Below are positions 58,601-64,000 of a stretch of 64,000 nucleotides of DNA, in pieces. The DNA is from Sceloporus undulatus (taxonomy: Eukaryota > Chordata > Lepidosauria > Squamata > Phrynosomatidae): contig NC_056527.1 in NCBI RefSeq assembly GCF_019175285.1, forward strand, positions 110,409,836-110,473,835, written 5' to 3'. The number at the start of each line of letters is the position of its first letter. Position 1 is the stretch's first letter. Both the position numbers and the translations under genes were made by a program. The notes under the pieces are model-generated. The model was not told the origin of the DNA. It ran no database searches and was given only the letters and a program-made list of their open reading frames with translations.

Positions 58601-60141
58601 GACAAATGTAAAAACCAGGTGAATTTTAATTGCTGTCCTTTCTATGGACAACTATGCACAGCACTGTGTTAAAATTTTACAGCAGTTTATAATACACTTA
58701 ATACTAATAATAATGAACATAAATGTTGAAATACAACTTATTAAGACAGATATTGATCATACTTGTCTAATCCTGTTTTTGTCGATGGATAGGGGTGCAT
58801 TTTACTTTAAACACAGGCTTATCGCATTCACCTGTGGCTGGGCAAATGCAGCCCATATACAGCCATATGCAATTGGATTTATTCCATGGCCTTTCAAGCA
58901 TGGGGAAAATCCTGAGCTTGAAAAGCCATGTGATAAGCCCAGCTTGCATAAGGGCCATATTTGGCGGCATTTGGTCAGCCACTGGCGAATGCAGTAAACC
59001 CGGTGTTTAAAGTTAAATGTGCATTTATCTCATCAGCAAATTATGATGAGATTGGACCAGTGCAATAATCTCCATGAAGGGATATGATGACAGAACAGCT
59101 ATTCTGGACATTCAGCAGTGGGTAGTTTTTTATTTTTAAGATGAGTATTTTGGGGCACTGCAACAAACAAACAATGGATGTCAACTGCATTCACGGAGTA
59201 CTGAGACTTTGCCTCTGACTTTTCAGATGCTAACCAGTGTGAGAAGTGCCCAGAAGATCAGTATCCAAACAAGAGCCAGGACCAATGTATCCTGAAAGAA
59301 ATAATCTACCTATCTCCACAAGGAATTGGGGGAGCTCTGGTTTCCTTGGCACTTTCCTTTTCCATAATGCATTTTGTGCTGTTTTTGATTTTATTCAGTA
59401 TCACAGTACACCTATTGTGAAAGCCAACAATTGGATGTGTCACATGCATTCTACTCTGTTCTCTACTTGTCGTGTTTCTCTCTTCCTTCTTATTCATTGG
59501 AAGGCCGAGGAAGATGACCTGCCTTCTGAGACAAATAGTTTGTGGCATTATATTTTCTATTGCTGTTGCTTGTGTATTAGCAAAAACGATCACTGTTGTT
59601 TTTGGCCTTTATGGTCACCAAAGCCAGGAAACCAGATCAAAATTGCTTGGGAAGAGACGTAAGTTGCTTGGTCATGTGTTTTCCTCTTCTCTAATTCAAA
59701 TTGGGCATCTGCGTTACATGGTTAGGCAGTTTTCTCCCCCCTTCTTCCCAGAATATGACATGCAGTCCCAGATGGATCAGATTATAGGGCATGCAATGAA
59801 GGCTCTGACTCAGGTTTTATATTGTATGAAGCTACATAGGGTTGTTGGCAATTATCTTTCACTGTGGCTTTCTTTGCCCGGAAGCTGCGACACTTTTAAT
59901 GAAGGCTAAGCTCATCACCCATTCAGCATTTGGTCTTTTGCAGTGTTTGGGTGGGTCCTTTGTTGCCCACGTACCTGAGCACAAGGGAAATACATGTTGT
60001 GCTGTGGAGATCTTCTCCATCTTGTAGCCTCTAGCAGCTGATTGTTGGGCTGCATCTTTCTTCCTAACTCGATATTATTTAACTGAGTGCCGAGCGAACA
60101 CCAGGGAGCAACTGGTAAGGAAAAAGTGTGGGTATAGATGA
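52408..60141 (+). CDS. V2R-F, vomeronasal type-2 receptor; exons 1-4 intact, 5-6 indel-ridden
   Basis: Exons 52408-52643, 53721-54012, 55257-56105 and 57131-57358 are open with correct phases and GT/AG sites (535 codons: leader plus whole flytrap domain). Exons 5 (58456-58581) and 6 (59227-60141) align base by base with V2R-D but carry many one-base gains and losses, so no receptor frame survives. The indels are about as frequent as substitutions and start in the region right of ~58.4 kb, in introns too. That fits low-quality sequence at least as well as true decay. If real, the product would be a secreted ectodomain at best. D is the recent sister. Confidence 0.8.
53035..53520 (+). mobile_element. 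CR1 LINE 3' fragment in V2R-F intron 1
   Basis: GAGCTGGGTATGTTTAACCT and GATGGCCATCTGTCTGG match the C-terminal CR1 region of 40.8-41.2 kb. Decayed. Confidence 0.75.
53721..54012 (+). CDS. V2R-F exon 2
   Basis: 292 nt; [40 protein letters not shown]; donor GTATGC, a slightly weaker form of GTATGT. Confidence 0.93.
54305..54525. mobile_element. palindromic MITE in V2R-F intron 2
   Basis: GGTGCATCTACAGTGTAGAA at the left and its inverse (TTATTTCTACACTGTGGGTA) at the right; the 4.6-kb family. Confidence 0.7.
54875..55085 (+). pseudogene. relic second copy of V2R exon 2 inside V2R-F intron 2
   Basis: [20 protein letters not shown] aligns with exon 2 of the cluster ([18 protein letters not shown]). 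Later pieces correspond to [12 protein letters not shown] and IQMANI, with frameshifts, a ~25-nt loss and a stop (ATCTGAAAT). No acceptor or donor survives. A leftover of an older copy or of unequal exchange. Confidence 0.75.
55257..56105 (+). CDS. V2R-F exon 3
   Basis: 849 nt, 283 codons, nearly identical to V2R-D for its first ~80 codons. [19 protein letters not shown] has Q-G-Y-T where D has Q-S-Y-N. Confidence 0.95.
56491..56590. repeat. hairpin of the GATCTTGTAGCA repeat
   Basis: GATCTTGTAGCACCTTTGAG is inverted as TTCAAAGGTGCTACAAGATC ~80 bp on. Confidence 0.55.
56650..56890. mobile_element. palindromic MITE in V2R-F intron 3
   Basis: GGCCTGTATGCAACCTGGGC is mirrored by AAGCCCAGGTTGTATATGAG; same style as the 14.4-kb element. 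Confidence 0.5.
57131..57358 (+). CDS. V2R-F exon 4
   Basis: 228 nt; [20 protein letters not shown] to WNHKFNQ; donor GTAAGA. Confidence 0.94.
58456..58581 (+). pseudogene. V2R-F exon 5, frameshifted
   Basis: 126 nt against 127 in D. One G gained after CACCTGTG, one T lost in GCTGTCTCC, one T gained in ATGTTTCC, one G lost before CAGGGG, one G lost in GTCTGTTC. Donor GTAAGT is kept. May be sequence error. Confidence 0.8.
58765..59050. mobile_element. palindromic MITE in V2R-F intron 5
   Basis: Orthologous to the insertion at 42.44-42.72 kb of V2R-D, with many small indels. Confidence 0.6.
59227..60141 (+). pseudogene. V2R-F exon 6, frameshifted seven-TM exon
   Basis: Full-length alignment to V2R-D exon 6 from the Asp codon to the TGA, with more than fifteen one- or two-base indels (TGTTTTTGGCC for TGTTTTGGCC, CCAAAGCCAGG for CCAAGCCAGG). 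Acceptor TTTTCAG intact. Confidence 0.85.
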
Positions 60142-60248
60142 GAAGAAGGAACATATCTGAGGAATTATCCCCCTGAGGTATCATTAATTCTCACTATGTT
60201 GTTTTATTTCTAGTTTATGCAGAGTGGGCACAGTGTGTCCCTCTAATC

Positions 60249-60432
60249 AGTGAGGGCAAACCTTTTAGAGGACTGAGTGCCCAAACTGCAACCCAAAACC
60301 GACTTAGTTATTGCAAAGTGCTGCACACCTCTGGCTCTAGTAACGAACTCTGACAAACTCTGATAGCGCACGTGCCCAGAAGAGGGCTCTGAGTGCCACC
60401 TTATCTGGCTAATCGTGCCATAGGTTTGCCAC
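60249..60432. mobile_element. hAT-type MITE
   Basis: Starts CAGTGAGGGCAAACCTTTTA, ends GCCATAGGTTTGCCACCATG, with GAGTGCCC inverted inside. A widespread reptile hAT-like non-autonomous family. Confidence 0.55.
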
Positions 60433-60877
60433 CATGTTCTAAGGTTGCTGGGACTGCAGCTTCTATCAGTTCTATCCCATACAACTTATACTGAAAAATG
60501 ATGGTAATTGCAGTCTAAGTACAACCATTTTCCAGGCTACTGGGTTTTCATTGTGTCTAATTTCAAAACTGTTATAATATTCTTTCCCCTTCAGTTCCTC
60601 ATATTTCCGAGAAACCAGTGCTGAATAAGGCTAACAAGCATTGAATATAATAACACAGCCCTGTACCCTTAATTCTGTATCCATGATTCAACCATGCGAA
60701 CCTTGAAAATATTTAAAAGGGAATTTAAAAATTAAACCTTGATCTTCTCATTTATTTAAGGGACACCATTTAATACACCATTGATTAAATGAGACTTGCA
60801 CATCCATCGATTCGGGGCACGGGTCCTGGAACAAAGGCAACCGCAAGAGGCCAACGTTTAATGTAAATAACATATAA

Positions 60878-61079
60878 CAGTGGTTCCCAACCTTCCTAAT
60901 GCCGTGACCCTTAATACAGTTTCCTTATCCTTGTGTTGACGCAAACCCATGGAATTATTTTGTTGGTACTTCTCAAACTGTAATAAATAGGTGTTTTCCA
61001 ATGGTCTTAGGGCGGACCCCCATGAAAGGGTCATTCGACCCCCAAGGGGGTCCCGACCCACAGCTTGGAGGAACCACGG
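60878..61079. mobile_element. SPIN-like hAT element (non-autonomous)
   Basis: Starts CAGTGGTTCCCAACCTTCCT, then AATGCCGTGACCCTTAATAC. Ends GGTCATTCGACCCCCAAGG and GAGGAACCACGG. These match the ends of the horizontally transferred SPIN family, with most of the interior missing. No transposase. Confidence 0.75.
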
Positions 61080-61089
61080 CAGTATAAGA

Positions 61090-62655
61090 AAAAAAAAAAA
61101 GAAACACCTCAATAAAGTCAATACAAGTTTCAAAAAAAATTAACAAGAAAGTAACCACAAGTTCTACCTCATCAAACTCACCAGTTAAAATACGTCTGAA
61201 TAAAACATATTATTGACAGAAAACTGCATCCATTGTAAAGCAGGGTAGTCCATGAGTGGGGAATCTGCTGAAGAAAGCCTCTCCTTCCTCAGCAACAGCG
61301 GTGAGGAAGAAGACTGCAATGGAAAAAGGAATGCGGCATACCCATTTTTATTTACCCAATGAGGGGAACAAACCTCAAGCTTTCTTGGCATGCTGGAACT
61401 TAGAGGAAGTGGGAGACATGGAAGGGCAAGAGATGGAAGGGACAGAGGTGAGACGATGCTGCTGTCCTGATGCCTGAGCTAAGCAGGCCAGTAGTTAGCC
61501 AAAATGGACCTAAGGCAAATGGACTTACCAGTGATTGCCTTGGACTTTGTGGGGGTGTTTATGTTACAAAGACATTGGCCTTATCATACGGCGGCAAAAA
61601 AGATGGGAGCAGAGTGGGTTGTCCTATCAATATTGCCCAGCACACCATGCTTACACACAACGTCAGGTGATGTCATTGATTTCTGTAATTATTTCTGTGA
61701 AAAAGAAGAATTCTAATCAAACGCTTTTTATTCATGGGACTGTTTGTGTAATAAAAAGTGGTGCTAGAATTCCTCATTTATTTATGGATAATCGTGGGAC
61801 ATCATGATGTTGGCGTGATGTTGTGTGATACCTGGGTGTTATCACAAATTGACAGAGCATCCCACTATGCTCTCATATTTTTTTGTTGGGGTGAAAAGTC
61901 CATGGTGTTTTGGAGTATCTGAAATAAATGAATTCCATAATAAACCAGAAGGATACATAAAGTATTGTATTACTTTGATTCTATGATTTCAGGCTAGGCC
62001 AGGGCAGCAAAAAAGACATGTCCCACAACATAGGTACAACCCTTGCTTCTCCTAGAGCTTGAAACAGACACTAGGAAATTCCGCTTACACTCCTGGAATG
62101 TTTTTTCTTTAACTCTGCATTTCTAAGACTTCCAAAAACCATCCGATCCTTGCAGCCCTACTCCTTAGGTAGTTCATTAAGACAATCCCACTTCCCATCC
62201 CTCCCAACTGCCTTTTTTCAATCAACCCGAGCAATTTTGCTTGGATAAATCATAGATCAAGGGAAATAAACCCAATGAAACCTGTATTAGAGAATGGGGA
62301 TAGTAGATAGTGATGGACCTGGACAATTACAGGAGTAGATATCACATGGGGCTCTTTTGCAGGTCATACCAGGGTGACTCATAGTTCAGCTAATGCGAAT
62401 TCACATCATAACGTGGAAGGTTTCATCATATCGGTTGCCCTGCCATTGCCCTTCCGAACTGAGGGGGAAATCGAATCCAAGCCAAGTTCAGTTGATGTGG
62501 ATTCAGCAAAGTGGAGTGAGTTCCAATTGTATTACAACACTGGTGCATACCAAGCAGATTCAACGATTCGAACTGGGAACCCTTGTGCATGCTCAGTGGT
62601 CCTCTGGATGCTGTCCTCCTTCCCTGCCCCTCCTTAGCTCTGTCTCTTCATCGGA
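61090..62655. other. gene-free stretch
   Basis: No V2R exon or other coding homology seen. Near 61.80-61.85 kb there is a MITE-like GTGTTATCAC end. Short open frames lack domains. Confidence 0.4.
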
Positions 62656-62659
62656 CTGA

Positions 62660-63260
62660 AGAGTAGTCAGGGGATGATGGGATAGGTCTCGAGGGATCAC
62701 TGGATCTAGGATTCAGATGCAAGAGCAGGCAGGGGATGATGGGGTAGTCACCAGAGTCCTGGGGCCAGGGTTGGATGCAAGATCAGTCAGGGGATGATGG
62801 GATAGGTCGCAGGGGGGTCACTGGGGCCAGGATGGGGCTGAAGAGCAGTCAGGGGATGATGGATAGGTTGCAGGGGGTCATTGGAGACAGGATTTCGGAA
62901 TGCAGAGCAGGCAGGGGATGATGGGAATAAGTTGCAGGGGTCACTGGGGGCCAGGGCTCGGATGCAGGAAGCAGGCAGGGGATGAGATGGATAGATTGCA
63001 GGGTCACTGGGGGCCAATCGGGCCTGAAGGAGCAGTCAGGATGAATGGGATATGTCACAGGGGGTCACTGGGCCAGAGTGGAGAGCAGGAGCAGTCAGGG
63101 ATGAGTGGATAGGAAAAGGGGATCGCGGGCAGGATTTTATGCAGCCATTCAGGGGAGATGGGGAGCTCACAGGAGGCACGGAGGCCAGGATTTGGATGCA
63201 GGAGCAATCACGGGATGATGGATAGGTGGCAGGGTGGCAGAGAGGACAGATGGCATGAAG
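62660..63260. repeat. ~60-bp minisatellite, about ten copies
   Basis: Unit built on GAGCAGTCAGGGGATGATGG, ATAGGTCGCAGGGGGTCACT and GGGGCCAGGATTCGGATGCA. Unit lengths vary by one to four bases, again consistent with indel errors. Confidence 0.85.
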
Positions 63261-63555
63261 GATGAGGAGGGGGATGAAGAGCAGGATGCACGCCAAGGGG
63301 GGACCACATCGGAGTGATCTCCCACACCAGACCAATTTGAAGTGAATTGAAGTGAGCTGTAGCGAATTCTGTGAATTCACTTTTTCCTCCCGATTTTACC
63401 AAAATGAGGGGTACACTTTGGAATCACTGTGGAAGCACCAGGAAATTCGCTTTGTGGACCCACAGTCCCCCGGATCTGAGCTCCAAAAATCCCCCCAACC
63501 CCATGTGATAAATGCACACACCGCCCACCTCAGAGGATGGCAACACACCCCCCCC

Positions 63556-63640
63556 CCGAAGAAATTTGCCAAGAAAACCCATAATAGGTTCTCCTGAAGT
63601 CAGAAATGACTTGAAGGCCACACAGCAAACACAGTGGAGA
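63556..63640 (+). mobile_element. Sauria-type SINE fragment
   Basis: AAATTTGCCAAGAAAACCCA, GTCAGAAATGACTTGAAGGC and CACACAGCAAACAC: the SINE 3' end, plus strand. Confidence 0.6.
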
Positions 63641-64000
63641 AATGAAGATTCGTTATGGAAAATTCAATGGTGGGAGAAACCCATGGTTTGTAATGGAAAT
63701 TCTCTGCACCATTTCAAATATTCATGGGATTTGGTTGTCTACATTTCATGCTCTGTCAAAGAAAGGCATGGATTAAAAGTTACCCCACCCACTCTGCAGC
63801 TGAAAGACAGATTTGGAGTATTCAGCCAATATATGGCATTTTTTGGTATGGATATAAGGCTTCCTTGCACTGTTCTTGTCTTTCTCTCCTCTGCTGGAGA
63901 ATAGTGTCTGGCAGAGCTTCCAAGAAAAGACATACACATGTGTAAGTCCATGTTAAGTGCACATATGACACACGATAGTGTTCATTTAATACCAATGAAA

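Noticed and set aside
61256-62637. Several 60-90-codon open frames near the right end
   Set aside because: No domains, overlapping in all frames, and the sequence there seems indel-prone.
62660-63260. CRISPR-like repeat array
   Set aside because: No unique spacers; it is a contiguous minisatellite in a vertebrate genome.

Overview
This is vertebrate, squamate-reptile-type nuclear DNA. It holds a head-to-tail cluster of vomeronasal type-2 receptor (V2R) genes in repeat-rich surroundings. The repeats are BovB/RTE, CR1, L2 and L1 LINEs, a tRNA-derived Sauria-type SINE, a Penelope-like element, hAT (including SPIN), mariner and Harbinger-like MITEs, and two probable solo LTRs. BovB, the SINE and SPIN together with expanded V2Rs point to a lizard or snake; the species cannot be fixed from sequence alone. 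Gene labels A-F are mine.

Layout: 0-4 kb has repeats and a decayed V2R exon 3 on the minus strand. 4.17-12.76 kb is V2R-A, intact, six exons, 872 aa. 13.76-14.32 kb is V2R-B, an orphan exon 3 with stops. 15.2-20.5 kb is a LINE-rich block: a near-complete-3'-half L2, BovB with nested insertions, and CR1. 20.97-30.73 kb is V2R-C, intact, 881 aa. 30.9-32.9 kb is intergenic and was duplicated at 50.3-51.9 kb. 33.18-43.80 kb is V2R-D, intact, 883 aa. 44.4-50.3 kb is BovB plus V2R-E, a dead locus with exon 1 split by a MITE, no exons 2-5 and only part of exon 6. 52.41-60.14 kb is V2R-F: exons 1-4 are intact, exons 5-6 carry many one-base indels. 60.2-64 kb has hAT/SPIN MITEs and a ~60-bp minisatellite.

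All complete copies share one gene plan. Exon 1 (236-245 nt, 221 in A) carries the signal peptide and ends in phase 2. Exon 2 is 292 nt, exon 3 849-855 nt and exon 4 213-228 nt; together they form the Venus-flytrap ligand-binding domain. Exon 5 is 127 nt and starts the cysteine-rich linker. Exon 6 (902-911 nt) holds the seven-transmembrane domain. Splice sites are GT/AG and phases match exactly. By known family biology these class C GPCRs act at the surface of basal vomeronasal neurons, coupling through G-alpha-o and TRPC2 to detect peptide or protein pheromone cues.

D and F are a recent duplicate pair: introns, a shared intron-5 MITE and flanks align. A, C and the B relic form a second group. 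The most interesting non-coding signal is a block containing a TAATTA homeodomain-type core and ACTGTGATCAG. It lies 231-248 bp upstream of the ATG of all five first exons, including the dead one, and is a candidate shared vomeronasal promoter element. No wholly new gene system was seen. Two 10-N assembly gaps lie in microsatellites, and the sequence right of ~58.4 kb looks error-prone.
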